From positions 1 through 39,073 of the forward strand of contig SZPH01000026.1 in NCBI GenBank assembly GCA_030263615.1: a DNA stretch of 39,073 nt, read 5' to 3'. Positions 25,407 to 33,109 of this stretch are shown here, piece after piece. The notes beneath the pieces are model-generated. The model had not been told where the DNA came from and made no database searches. It saw only the letters and a list, made by a program, of their open reading frames with translations. The DNA comes from Villigracilis sp900696595. Lineage in GTDB: Bacteria > Chloroflexota > Anaerolineae > Anaerolineales > Villigracilaceae. The first letter of the stretch is position 1. Every line of letters starts with the position of its first letter. Both the position numbers and the translations under genes were made by a program.

Positions 25407-27068
25407 ATGAAAAAAACATCCTTCCTCCTGCTACTTGTCTGCGTCTGCTCCGCCTGCGCGCCCGCCACGGAAACGCCCGCCGCGACCGTTCCGCCCGCGC
25501 CGACTGCCGCGCCAACGCAAACGCTCATGCCCGACGCGCTATGGGTGAGTCCCGCCGCGCCCGATCCACTGCGCGAAATTGCGGAAGCCTCGGGCGTTCC
25601 CATCACGACCATCCCCGAACTCGCCACGCAAAAATTGGATGTCTCCGATTCAGGCTCTTTGTGGATTTACGCCCTCGCCGCGCCTTTCCCAACGGTGACG
25701 GATGGGATTCCGTCCGCAGACCTGATCGGCGCCTGGAAAAGCGGATCATCCTTAACCGAGAACGGTCAACCGTTGCTCATGGCAGAATCCACCCTGAGGG
25801 CGTTGACTGCCCTGTGGGGCGAACCCGCTTCGGGCGCGGTGAGAAGCGTCCCCAAAGATGAGATTCTGGCTGAGGCGTGGACTCCGCCTTTTAAGTGGGC
25901 GATCATCCCGTTTGAAGAAATCCAACCCAAATGGAAAGTGTTGACGGTGGACGGGCAGTCGCCGATGCGCAAGGAGTTCGACGCGAGTCTTTATCCGTTG
26001 AAGATGACGTTTGGCTTGACGGATGCGTCTTTTGAACTGCCCGACTCAAATCGTGACGCATCCAAATTGACGACGGTTGTGTTGACCGGCGTGACGGCGT
26101 TGGTGCGCGCGACGGCGTTTACGATGGAGACGAAAGGCGTGACGCGCCCGGGCGAGTTGATCCGCGACTGGCTGGCGAATGCGGACATCGCGCACATCAG
26201 CAACGAAGTGCCGTTCGACGCAAGTTGCCCGCCGCCCACGCCGGGGTATAAAAATTTCATCCTGTGCAGCGACCCGAAGTATTTCGAGTTGTTGCAATAT
26301 GTCGGCGCCGATATTGTGGAGTTGACCGGCGATCATTTTGCGGATCGCGGCACGCAAGCCATGCTCGACACTTTGAAAATATATCGCGACAATCATATTC
26401 CCTACTACGGCGGCGGCGCAAACGCGGACGAAGCCCGCAAGCCCGTTTTTATGGAAGCGAACGGGAATAAGATCGCGTTCATGGGTTGCAACGGCAAGGT
26501 CTCGTATACGTTTGTGAAAGCCACAGACACGCAACCCGGCGCGGCGGATTGCGATTATGATTTTTATGCGCGGCAGATTCAAGACGCTGTGAAGCAGGGG
26601 TACAGGGTGATCTTCACCTTTCAGCATGAGGAGTGTTATCACTCCGGTCCCTGTTACATGCACGAGGACGGTTTTCACGCCGTCGCCGATGCGGGGGCGA
26701 CGGTGGTGAGCGGCTCGCAGGCGCATTATCCGCATTTGATGGAGTTCCGCGGCGATTCGTTCATCCACTTCGGTTTGGGAAATTTATTCTTCGATCAGAT
26801 GACCTACGAACTGCCCGACGGTTCGGTGATTGACGAGACGCGCCGCGAATTTATTGACCGTCACGTTTTTTACGACGGCAAATATCTCGGCGTGGAGTTG
26901 TTGACCGCCATGCTGGAGGATTTTTCGCGCCCGCGCCCGATGAACGAACGCGAACGAACGCAGTTTCTATCCGAGTATTTCGCTTATAGCGGCTGGGTGG
27001 AACTGGCGCCGACTCCGATTCCCGCGCCGACGGCGACGCTGACGCCGATTGCGCCGCCCTCGCCGTAA
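25407..27068 (+). CDS. CapA-like lipoprotein (poly-gamma-glutamate synthesis family)
   Basis: A 553-residue exported protein. The signal sequence ends in the lipobox-like VCSAC, followed by a Pro/Thr-rich tether (about 20-45). An N-terminal domain without clear family (about 45-255) comes next. The PGA_cap metallophosphatase-like domain (about 255-500) carries HISNEV near its start, ELTGDHFADRG, the QHEECY segment and GSQAHYPH near residue 440. A short Pro-rich tail closes the protein. CapA proteins belong to capsule/poly-gamma-glutamate systems, but no CapB or CapC is nearby, so that role is not supported here. The lipoprotein should face outwards. It lies 48 bp after the enolase-superfamily gene on the same strand. 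Two cysteine pairs in the CapA domain could form disulphides. Confidence 0.85.
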   Translation: MKKTSFLLLLVCVCSACAPATETPAATVPPAPTAAPTQTLMPDALWVSPAAPDPLREIAEASGVPITTIPELATQKLDVSDSGSLWIYALAAPFPTVTDGIPSADLIGAWKSGSSLTENGQPLLMAESTLRALTALWGEPASGAVRSVPKDEILAEAWTPPFKWAIIPFEEIQPKWKVLTVDGQSPMRKEFDASLYPLKMTFGLTDASFELPDSNRDASKLTTVVLTGVTALVRATAFTMETKGVTRPGELIRDWLANADIAHISNEVPFDASCPPPTPGYKNFILCSDPKYFELLQYVGADIVELTGDHFADRGTQAMLDTLKIYRDNHIPYYGGGANADEARKPVFMEANGNKIAFMGCNGKVSYTFVKATDTQPGAADCDYDFYARQIQDAVKQGYRVIFTFQHEECYHSGPCYMHEDGFHAVADAGATVVSGSQAHYPHLMEFRGDSFIHFGLGNLFFDQMTYELPDGSVIDETRREFIDRHVFYDGKYLGVELLTAMLEDFSRPRPMNERERTQFLSEYFAYSGWVELAPTPIPAPTATLTPIAPPSP

Positions 27069-27092
27069 AACAAGCCTATAGGCTTGTTTTAC
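27065..27092. repeat. Perfect 28-bp palindrome overlapping the CapA-like gene stop
   Basis: The sequence 27065-27078 is the exact reverse complement of 27079-27092, with no loop bases at the centre. It starts at the last bases of the CapA-like gene and ends with GTTTTAC. It could serve as a weak terminator or a protein-binding site. Confidence 0.75.
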
Positions 27093-27135
27093 AAACTTTT
27101 TACATCCTTGCCACACCTTCCTAACCTGTCTGCCC

Positions 27136-27162
27136 TACAATCTCATCGAAACCTGAAGGAGG
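27136..27162 (+). promoter_or_regulatory. Probable -10 box and ribosome binding site of the small secreted protein
   Basis: TACAAT (27136-27141) makes a good -10 box, though no convincing -35 is at the right distance. AAGGAGG (27156-27162) lies six bases before the ATG at 27169 and is a near-perfect Shine-Dalgarno sequence. Confidence 0.55.
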
Positions 27163-27168
27163 TTTACG

Positions 27169-27699
27169 ATGAAAAATAAATTTACGAAGTTCGTAACGGC
27201 TTTCCTCGCCGCCGCTCTCTTCCTGGCGGCGATTCCTGTCTCATCCGTTCTTGCCGCGGATGAGAACCCGCCCAAGCCGACGAACGAAAAACTGGAAGCC
27301 GCCTGGGCGCGCGCGGTGAAAACCCATGAACGGCTGGGAAAAGCGTTCGAGGATACGGATGGGCGCATCGCCAAACTTCAGGGCATGATTGACAAGGCGG
27401 CGGCAAACGGCAAGGATGTCTCTCAACTGCAAGCCGCGCTCGACGCCTACGAATCCGCGCTGACCGCCGCCCGTCCGCAGTATGAGGCGCTGGGCAATGT
27501 GATTGACGCTCACTCCGGATTCGATGCGAACGGCAAGGTCGCAAACGCGGAGCAGGCGAAAGCCACGCTCAAAGAGGCGAGCGAAAAGATGAAGGCGATC
27601 AAGGAATCGATGGGCGGAACCTTCAAAGCCCTGCGCGAAGCGATCAAAGCCTTCCGCGAGGCGAACAAACCGGCGGAGGAAAAATCCGAACGGGATTAA
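27169..27699 (+). CDS. Small secreted alpha-helical protein
   Basis: A 176-residue protein with a signal peptide (MKNKFTKFVTAFLAAALF..., cleavage near LAAD at about residue 29). The mature part is highly charged and predicted helical, with long stretches such as KATLKEASEKMKAIKESMG suited to coiled coils. No cysteine and no catalytic motif are visible. I do not recognise a family. It has its own strong Shine-Dalgarno sequence and a -10 box, and its GC-rich 3' side carries a 12-bp hairpin at 27716. A secreted or surface-associated structural or chaperone-like role would be guesswork. Confidence 0.75.
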   Translation: MKNKFTKFVTAFLAAALFLAAIPVSSVLAADENPPKPTNEKLEAAWARAVKTHERLGKAFEDTDGRIAKLQGMIDKAAANGKDVSQLQAALDAYESALTAARPQYEALGNVIDAHSGFDANGKVANAEQAKATLKEASEKMKAIKESMGGTFKALREAIKAFREANKPAEEKSERD

Positions 27700-27715
27700 G
27701 CATGAAACCTTCGAC

Positions 27716-27745
27716 GCAGACCGCCGATTCCAGTCGGCGGTCTGC
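27716..27745. terminator. Intergenic hairpin after the small secreted protein
   Basis: GCAGACCGCCGA (27716-27727) pairs perfectly with TCGGCGGTCTGC (27734-27745) across a six-base loop. No T run follows. The arms contain AGACC and GGTCT like the nested palindromes, so it may be a member of that family rather than a terminator. Confidence 0.55.
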
Positions 27746-27815
27746 GGTCGGCGGGAACGGCGCATGACATGGGTTAGAATACGTCAGGAGACACTATCGG
27801 AGATAAGGCAACGCT

Positions 27816-27853
27816 CTTTTGTCGGACGCAGATGAACGCGGATTTATGCTGAT
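27816..27853. repeat. Dispersed 38-bp repeat, copy 2
   Basis: This is the inverted match of 13-50, with two mismatches. It lies in the 248-bp gap upstream of ridA. The gap also holds the hairpin at 27716 and a TAGAAT-like box near 27775; nothing else is recognisable. Confidence 0.7.
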
Positions 27854-27947
27854 CAAGGAGTGAAAAAAGCCGCGTTTTCCGCGCGCGTCCGCGCTCAAAA
27901 ATATTTTCCGATAAATCCCAATATCCCAACCCCGAAGCGAGGAACCC

Positions 27948-28328
27948 ATGAGCAGACAGATTATTCATACGGAAAAAGCCCCAAAGGCGATCGGTCCGTA
28001 TTCGCAGGCGATCCATATCGGCAACCTGGTCTATACCGCCGGGCAGGTCGGGCTCGACCCCGCCACGATGGAACTCGTCCCCGGCGGAATTGAGGAACAG
28101 ACCCGGCAGGTACTTGCCAATCTTGGCCATGTGCTGGCGGCGGCGGGTTCGAATATGAACGGCGTGATTAAGACGACTGTGTTCCTCAAGGACATGAACG
28201 ATTTTGCGAAGATGAATGCGATCTACGCCGAGGTTTTCACTGAAAACCCGCCCGCGCGTTCGACCGTCGCCGTGGCGGGATTGCCGAAAGGCGCGCTGGT
28301 CGAGATCGAATGTGTGGCGCTTGTCTGA
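27948..28328 (+). CDS. ridA: RidA family enamine/imine deaminase
   Basis: A 126-residue RidA (YjgF/YER057c/UK114) protein of standard length. It has IGPYSQAI near residue 16, AGQVGLDP, the PPARSTV motif with the substrate-binding arginine R104, and the catalytic-region glutamate E119 in VEIECVA. RidA hydrolyses reactive enamine or imine intermediates made by pyridoxal-phosphate enzymes and so protects cells from 2-aminoacrylate. It is cytoplasmic and trimeric in the family. A GAGG sequence precedes the ATG. It lies 74 bp upstream of the response regulator gene on the same strand, but a functional link is not evident. Confidence 0.95.
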   Translation: MSRQIIHTEKAPKAIGPYSQAIHIGNLVYTAGQVGLDPATMELVPGGIEEQTRQVLANLGHVLAAAGSNMNGVIKTTVFLKDMNDFAKMNAIYAEVFTENPPARSTVAVAGLPKGALVEIECVALV

Positions 28329-28402
28329 ATAATGTGCGCGCCGCGCCTGACTCGACAGGATAAATCTCCCCGTTTGGCGCGACGCGCTTCTGAGTTTCGG
28401 TA

Positions 28403-29083
28403 ATGCCCTCTGAATTGATCCTGCTTGTGGACGATGAACCGTCCATCACGCAACTGGCGCGGATGTATCTTGAGCGCGACGGTTATCGCATCCTGGAAAT
28501 CGCCGACGGCGAATCCGCGCTGGCGGAGGCGGCGAAGCAAAAGCCCGCGCTGATCGTGCTGGACGTGATGCTTCCCAAAGTGGACGGCTTCGATGTCTGC
28601 CGCAGGTTGCGTTCGGCGGGCGACGATGTCCCCATCATCATGCTCACCGCGCGCGACGAAGACATAGATAAAATCCTCGGACTCGAACTCGGCGCGGACG
28701 ATTACCTGACCAAGCCGTTCAACCCGCGCGAACTGACGGCAAGGATCAAGGCGATATTGCGAAGGAGCGAGCCGAAGAAGTCAGCGGACGGGAAAGCGAT
28801 TCGCCTCGGCGATTTGACGATTGATCCCGCTTCGAGGGAAGCCCGCCTCGCTTCGCGGACTTTGGAATTGCGCGCCCAGGAATTCGACCTTCTGCTTACT
28901 CTGGCGGAACAGCCCGGGCGCGTGTTCTCGCGCGAACAACTGCTTCAACTCGCATGGGGATTCGATTACTACGGTCAAACCCGCACGGTGGACGTTCACA
29001 TCGCGCATCTTCGCAAAAAACTCGAAGGCGGAAACGTGAAGATCGAAACGGCGACGGGGGTGGGGTATAAACTGGTTGTATGA
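28403..29083 (+). CDS. OmpR/PhoB-type DNA-binding response regulator
   Basis: A 226-residue two-component regulator. The receiver domain (about 1-118) has the acidic pair D10-D11, the phospho-acceptor D54 in LDVMLP and K104 in LTKPF. The C-terminal winged-helix effector domain (about 128-225) ends with the typical RTVDVHIAHLRKKLE and GVGYKLV motifs. All key residues are intact. It is followed by its histidine kinase gene, 105 bp downstream. The gap holds an imperfect palindrome at 29089-29172. The target genes are unknown; the surface-polysaccharide locus directly downstream is one possibility. Confidence 0.95.
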   Translation: MPSELILLVDDEPSITQLARMYLERDGYRILEIADGESALAEAAKQKPALIVLDVMLPKVDGFDVCRRLRSAGDDVPIIMLTARDEDIDKILGLELGADDYLTKPFNPRELTARIKAILRRSEPKKSADGKAIRLGDLTIDPASREARLASRTLELRAQEFDLLLTLAEQPGRVFSREQLLQLAWGFDYYGQTRTVDVHIAHLRKKLEGGNVKIETATGVGYKLVV

Positions 29084-29088
29084 TGTCC

Positions 29089-29172
29089 TTGCGAGGGCGC
29101 TCTTGTTCTCTGTCCGAAGCAATCCTTGCATTTCCGGAGATTGCTTCGTCGGGGCAAACGCCCTTCTCGCAA
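29089..29172. mobile_element. Imperfect 84-bp palindrome, MITE/REP-like
   Basis: TTGCGAGGGCG (29089-29099) faces CGCCCTTCTCGCAA (29159-29172) as imperfect outer arms. Inside, GAAGCAATC (29116-29124) pairs exactly with GATTGCTTC (29139-29147). The CTCGCAATGAC ending and the GAAGCAATC/GATTGCTTC core look like a repeat type found dispersed in many bacterial genomes; that resemblance is from memory. It separates the regulator gene from the kinase gene. No transposase is present. Confidence 0.55.
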
Positions 29173-29188
29173 TGACCTGTTGCCGCCC

Positions 29189-30565
29189 ATGCTCTCCTCC
29201 CTGCGTTCCCGTCTCTGGTTGAGTTACGCCTTCATCATCGTCATGGCGCTGGGCGTTGTGACGATCGTCCTGTTCGTCTCGCTGTTGCGCAGTCCGCTTG
29301 CGTACCGGAAGACGGTGGAGCGCTTGAAGGCGGCTCAAGTTGTCCTGCTGGAGCAGAGCGGGGAGCCGGACGCGCCGCCGATTTCCGAACTTGCCGAGCG
29401 CAATGCGGAGAGGTTTGGCGCGCGCGTGATCGTGTTTGATCGCGACAGGGAGGTTGTGTACGACACGTCGTCGCCCGAAGCGGCGGCGTTGGCTTTTCCG
29501 GAGAAAAAGACGCTCTTGAAAAATTCTCCGATTGCGCGCGATGCGGCTGGGACGGCCTGGCTGGTCGCCATTGCGCAACTTCCCGACGGTTCGTTTGTGA
29601 TGACGGCGGTTCCGCGCCCGCGATTATCCATTCTCAGCCTGTTTGGCGACGAATTCATGCCGAGCATCCTGTTCAGCGGCGCGGTTGCCTTTCTGCTTTC
29701 ATTGGTTGTCGCTTTCCTCGTCTCCGGGTGGATCGCCAGCCCGTTGCAGGGAATCATCGGCGCGGCGCGTGAAATGCCCTCGGCGGAGATTCAACCGGTG
29801 GAAACGAGGGGCCCGCATGAGGTCCAGGAATTGACGCGGGCATTTAATTCGATGGCGGCGCGGGTGCAGGCGAGTCAAAAATCACAGCGCGAGTTTGTGG
29901 CGAATGTCTCGCATGAGATGAAGACCCCGCTCACTTCCATTCAGGGATTCGCTCAGGCGCTGCTGGATGGGACGGCGAACACCGAAGAGGCGCGGCAAAA
30001 GGCGGCGCGGATCATCTACGACGAATCCGAACGGATGCGCCGCATGGCGGCGAATCTGCTCGACCTGGCAAAGCTGGACGCAGGGTTGGCGGATTTGAAG
30101 ATGTCGCCGGTGGATGTGAGCGCGCTGTTGAACTCGATTGCCGAAAAATTCGCGCCGCAGTCGGCGCGCGCGGGCGTGAATATTGAAGTGGACGCCGAAT
30201 CGAATTTGCCGCCGCTCGTTGCGGACGGCGACCGCCTGGCGCAGGTGTTTACAAACCTCGTGGATAACGCGCTCAAGTTTACGCCGCAAGGCGGAAAAGT
30301 TACGATGCGGGCGTCTCTTGTTTCAAATGCGATGCGTATTTCAGTCAGCGATACGGGCGCGGGCATGTCAAAGGATGAACTGCCGCGCATCTTCGAGCGG
30401 TTCTATCGCGCAGACCCGTCGCGGGCGGGCGGCGAATCTCACGGCGCGGGGCTGGGGCTGGCAATTGCGCGCGAGATCGTCGCGGCGCATGGTGGTAGAA
30501 TAAGCGTCCAAAGCGAAGCCGGGCTTGGCGCGACGATGGAAGTCATCCTGCCGTTGACCGCATAA
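29189..30565 (+). CDS. Membrane-bound sensor histidine kinase
   Basis: A 458-residue kinase. Transmembrane helix 1 (about 9-31), an extracytoplasmic sensor region (about 32-160) and transmembrane helix 2 (about 165-187) lead into a HAMP domain (about 187-235). The HisKA phospho-acceptor is H242 in VSHEMKTPL. The HATPase domain has NLVDNALKFTP, DTGAGM and GAGLGLAI. The sensor domain has no recognised ligand motif. The frame stays open upstream through the palindromic element to 29126. ATG 29189 is preferred because it begins directly before the first membrane helix. There is no obvious Shine-Dalgarno. It pairs with the response regulator upstream. Confidence 0.93.
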   Translation: MLSSLRSRLWLSYAFIIVMALGVVTIVLFVSLLRSPLAYRKTVERLKAAQVVLLEQSGEPDAPPISELAERNAERFGARVIVFDRDREVVYDTSSPEAAALAFPEKKTLLKNSPIARDAAGTAWLVAIAQLPDGSFVMTAVPRPRLSILSLFGDEFMPSILFSGAVAFLLSLVVAFLVSGWIASPLQGIIGAAREMPSAEIQPVETRGPHEVQELTRAFNSMAARVQASQKSQREFVANVSHEMKTPLTSIQGFAQALLDGTANTEEARQKAARIIYDESERMRRMAANLLDLAKLDAGLADLKMSPVDVSALLNSIAEKFAPQSARAGVNIEVDAESNLPPLVADGDRLAQVFTNLVDNALKFTPQGGKVTMRASLVSNAMRISVSDTGAGMSKDELPRIFERFYRADPSRAGGESHGAGLGLAIAREIVAAHGGRISVQSEAGLGATMEVILPLTA

Positions 30566-30567
30566 CC

Positions 30568-30625
30568 GTACCGCAAACTTCAGTTTGCGCGCTTTTCCAA
30601 ACCAGCAGGGTAAACCTTGCGATAC
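30568..30625. repeat. Diverged single copy of the 50-bp double-hairpin unit
   Basis: The left half (GCAAAC-TTCA-GTTTGC) and the right half (GGGTAAACCTTGC) follow the same order as in the tandem array at 24043-24241, with GTAC/GATAC ends. Compensating changes keep the first stem. It starts three bases after the kinase stop codon. Confidence 0.65.
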
Positions 30626-30665
30626 TCCCGCCGCCTGTGAATGGCGGCGTAATCTTGCCGGACCC

Positions 30666-31673
30666 ATGCCCGACCAACCGACTGTTTCCATCATCGTTCC
30701 GTGCTATAACGAGCAAGCCACGATCGGCAAATTGCTCGATTCTTTGCGCGCGCAAACGTATCCGCACGATAAGATGGAGGTTGTGATCGCGGACGGCATG
30801 TCCACAGACGGCACGCGGACGGAGATCGAATCGTTCAAGAGGCGGCATCCCGGATTCGAGATTCGCGTGATGGAGAATCGGGCGAGGACCATACCATCTG
30901 GCGTGAATCAGGCCATTCGCGAGGCGCGAGGCGCGATCCTCATCCGCTTGGACGCCCACTCGATGCCGATCCCCGAATATGTGGAACGCTGTGTGACGGC
31001 GCATCAAAATCACAGGGGCGATAATATCGGCGGCGTGTGGGAGATTCGCCCCGGGGCGGAGACGCGGATGGCAGAATCGATTGCGGCGGCGGCGGCTCAT
31101 CCGCTTGGGGTGGGGGATGCGCTCTACCGCCTCAATGCCAAAGCCGGGGCGGTGGATACCGTCCCGTTCGGTTCCTTTCGCCGCGAGTTGATCGAACGAA
31201 TCGGCGCTTTCGACGAGACGCTGCTCTCCAATGAAGATTACGAATTCAACGCGCGCGTGCGCCAGGCGGGCGGCGTGGTCTGGCTCGACCCGTCCATTCG
31301 TTGCGTTTATTTTTCGCGCCCCACTCTTGGAAAACTTGCGGCGCAATACTGGCGTTACGGGTTTTGGAAGTTCCGCATGTTGAGGCGTTACCCGCATACG
31401 CTGCGCTGGCGGCAGGCGCTTCCGCCGGTTTTTGTTCTCATCTTTGCGGCGTTGATTGTGTTATCCTTGTGGTTTGGGGTTGCCCGCGCCCTGCTTGCCG
31501 CGCAATTATCCGTTTATTTTTTTGCATTGGGGCTTGCCGGTTCGACCCTGGCGATACGAACAAGGAAAGGATTTCATCTCTGGGGGTTGCCGTCCGCTAT
31601 TGCGACCATGCACTTTTCATGGGGCGCGGGTTTTCTTTGGAGCGGGCTGGCAGGCATGTTCAAGAATGGCTGA
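30666..31673 (+). CDS. Family 2 glycosyltransferase, ExoA/cellulose-synthase-like
   Basis: A 335-residue inverting glycosyltransferase of the GT-A fold. SIIVPCYNE (8-16) opens the nucleotide-sugar domain, an IADGMSTDGT segment follows, RLDAHS holds the D-x-H/DXD-like metal site and SNEDYEFNARVRQAGG supplies the catalytic-base region. Three or four membrane helices at the C-terminus (about 250-330) place it at the inner face of the membrane. It probably adds a sugar to a lipid-linked polysaccharide intermediate. The frame is open to 30585, but ATG 30666 starts just before the conserved beta strand. Its stop overlaps the next gene's ATG by eight bases, so the two are translationally coupled. 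Confidence 0.9.
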   Translation: MPDQPTVSIIVPCYNEQATIGKLLDSLRAQTYPHDKMEVVIADGMSTDGTRTEIESFKRRHPGFEIRVMENRARTIPSGVNQAIREARGAILIRLDAHSMPIPEYVERCVTAHQNHRGDNIGGVWEIRPGAETRMAESIAAAAAHPLGVGDALYRLNAKAGAVDTVPFGSFRRELIERIGAFDETLLSNEDYEFNARVRQAGGVVWLDPSIRCVYFSRPTLGKLAAQYWRYGFWKFRMLRRYPHTLRWRQALPPVFVLIFAALIVLSLWFGVARALLAAQLSVYFFALGLAGSTLAIRTRKGFHLWGLPSAIATMHFSWGAGFLWSGLAGMFKNG

Positions 31674-33108
31674 TATCTACCGCCCCTCGCTGCGTTTGCG
31701 TCCCAGCGAGCAACGCACTGTTCTGCTGATCGGGGACTTTATCGCATCCGCCGCCGCGACCGCCGGCGCGATTCTGTTCTGGTATCAATATTCGCTCTAC
31801 CGCCTGATTGACAGCGGCGTGAAGCCCAATGTGGCGGAGCGCATCATCCGGGTGGAAGTTCCGATCTGGTTTTATCTCCTGCCGCTGGCCTGGCTGTTGT
31901 TGATGGTCGACTCGTATGAAATTCATACCGCTTCGAACTTCCGCAAAACGCTGCGCGCGATTGCCGTCGCTCCGATCGTCGGCTTGTTGGGATATTCGCT
32001 CTTCTTTACGGTTAACACCGATCCAAATTCCCTGCCGCGTATTGCCATCGGCGCCTTTCTGGTTATTGCCTCGTTCCTGACATTGGGCTGGCGCGCCGTC
32101 TACATCCGACTCTACACATCGTCCGGTTTAATGCGCCGCGTGCTGATCGTTGGGGCGGGCAAGGCCGGGCGCACACTGGTGGAGGCGTACCGCAAACTCA
32201 ACCCGCCGCCCTTCCTGCTGATCGGCTTCGTGGATGATGACCCTGTCAAGCGCAGTAAGTCCTTTCATGGGTTTGCCGTGCTGGGCGATAGCCGCCGCCT
32301 GTTCGACCTTGTCGAGGACTACCGCATCTCGGATGTGGTGGTGGCGATCAACGGAGAGATCAAGGGCGAAACCTTTCAAACCGTGCTGGATATTCAGGAA
32401 CGCGGAATCGAAGTGACCCGTATGCCGATCCTGTACGAGGAATTGACCCAGCGCGTTCCCATCGAACACCTGGAGACGGATTGGGTCATCCGTTCGTTTG
32501 TGGATCAAGTACGGGTTCACGGGTTGTACGAATTGTTGAAACGCAGCATGGATATTGTGGGCGGCTTTGTCGGCACGCTGATATTTTTAATCCTGTTGCC
32601 GTTGATCGCGCTCGCCATCGCGCTGGAAACCGGTTTCCCAATTTTCTATTCGCAACCGAGGCTGGGGAAGGGCGCTCAAACCTTCAGCACGTTGAAGTTT
32701 CGCACGATGAAGCAAAATGCGGAAGCGGACGGACAGCCGATGGTGGCGGCTGAAAACGACCCGCGCGTGACCCGCGTAGGCGCCTTTCTGCGCAAGACGC
32801 GCCTCGACGAACTGCCGCAATTCTGGACGGTCCTGCGCGGCGAGATGAGCCTGGTCGGTCCGCGCGCCGAACGCCCCGAACTGGTGGCGGAATACCAGAA
32901 GAAGATTCCTTATTATCGGGCAAGATTACTTGTAAAACCGGGACTCACCGGCTGGGCGCAGATCAATTATGGATATGTGGCCACCGTTAAAGAGACGTTT
33001 GTTAAACTTGAATACGACCTGTACTACATCAAACACCGCACCCTGACCCTTGATTTCAGCATTGTGCTAAGGACGATTGGGACGGTGCTAAGAAGGACGG
33101 GCAGATAA
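31666..33108 (+). CDS. Polyprenyl-phosphate sugar phosphotransferase (WbaP/EpsL type)
   Basis: A 480-residue membrane enzyme. Four or five N-terminal helices come first, then a Rossmann-like middle domain (VLIVGAGKAG, about 155-290). The bacterial sugar transferase domain starts near R293 in KRSMDIVGG and contains KFRTMK, TRLDELPQ, LVGPRAERPE and KPGLTGWAQI. It transfers a sugar-1-phosphate from a nucleotide sugar to undecaprenyl phosphate and so starts assembly of a surface polysaccharide. ATG 31666 overlaps the glycosyltransferase stop. One base separates its stop from the next ATG. It is the initiating enzyme of this locus. Confidence 0.93.
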   Translation: MADIYRPSLRLRPSEQRTVLLIGDFIASAAATAGAILFWYQYSLYRLIDSGVKPNVAERIIRVEVPIWFYLLPLAWLLLMVDSYEIHTASNFRKTLRAIAVAPIVGLLGYSLFFTVNTDPNSLPRIAIGAFLVIASFLTLGWRAVYIRLYTSSGLMRRVLIVGAGKAGRTLVEAYRKLNPPPFLLIGFVDDDPVKRSKSFHGFAVLGDSRRLFDLVEDYRISDVVVAINGEIKGETFQTVLDIQERGIEVTRMPILYEELTQRVPIEHLETDWVIRSFVDQVRVHGLYELLKRSMDIVGGFVGTLIFLILLPLIALAIALETGFPIFYSQPRLGKGAQTFSTLKFRTMKQNAEADGQPMVAAENDPRVTRVGAFLRKTRLDELPQFWTVLRGEMSLVGPRAERPELVAEYQKKIPYYRARLLVKPGLTGWAQINYGYVATVKETFVKLEYDLYYIKHRTLTLDFSIVLRTIGTVLRRTGR

Positions 33109-33109
33109 A

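Noticed and set aside
25407..27068. Poly-gamma-glutamate capsule operon
   Set aside because: Only the CapA-like domain is present. There is no CapB ligase or CapC, so a capsule system is not supported.
27948..28328. ridA as part of a branched-chain amino acid operon
   Set aside because: The neighbours are a small secreted protein and a two-component system. No pyridoxal-phosphate enzyme or ilv gene is near.
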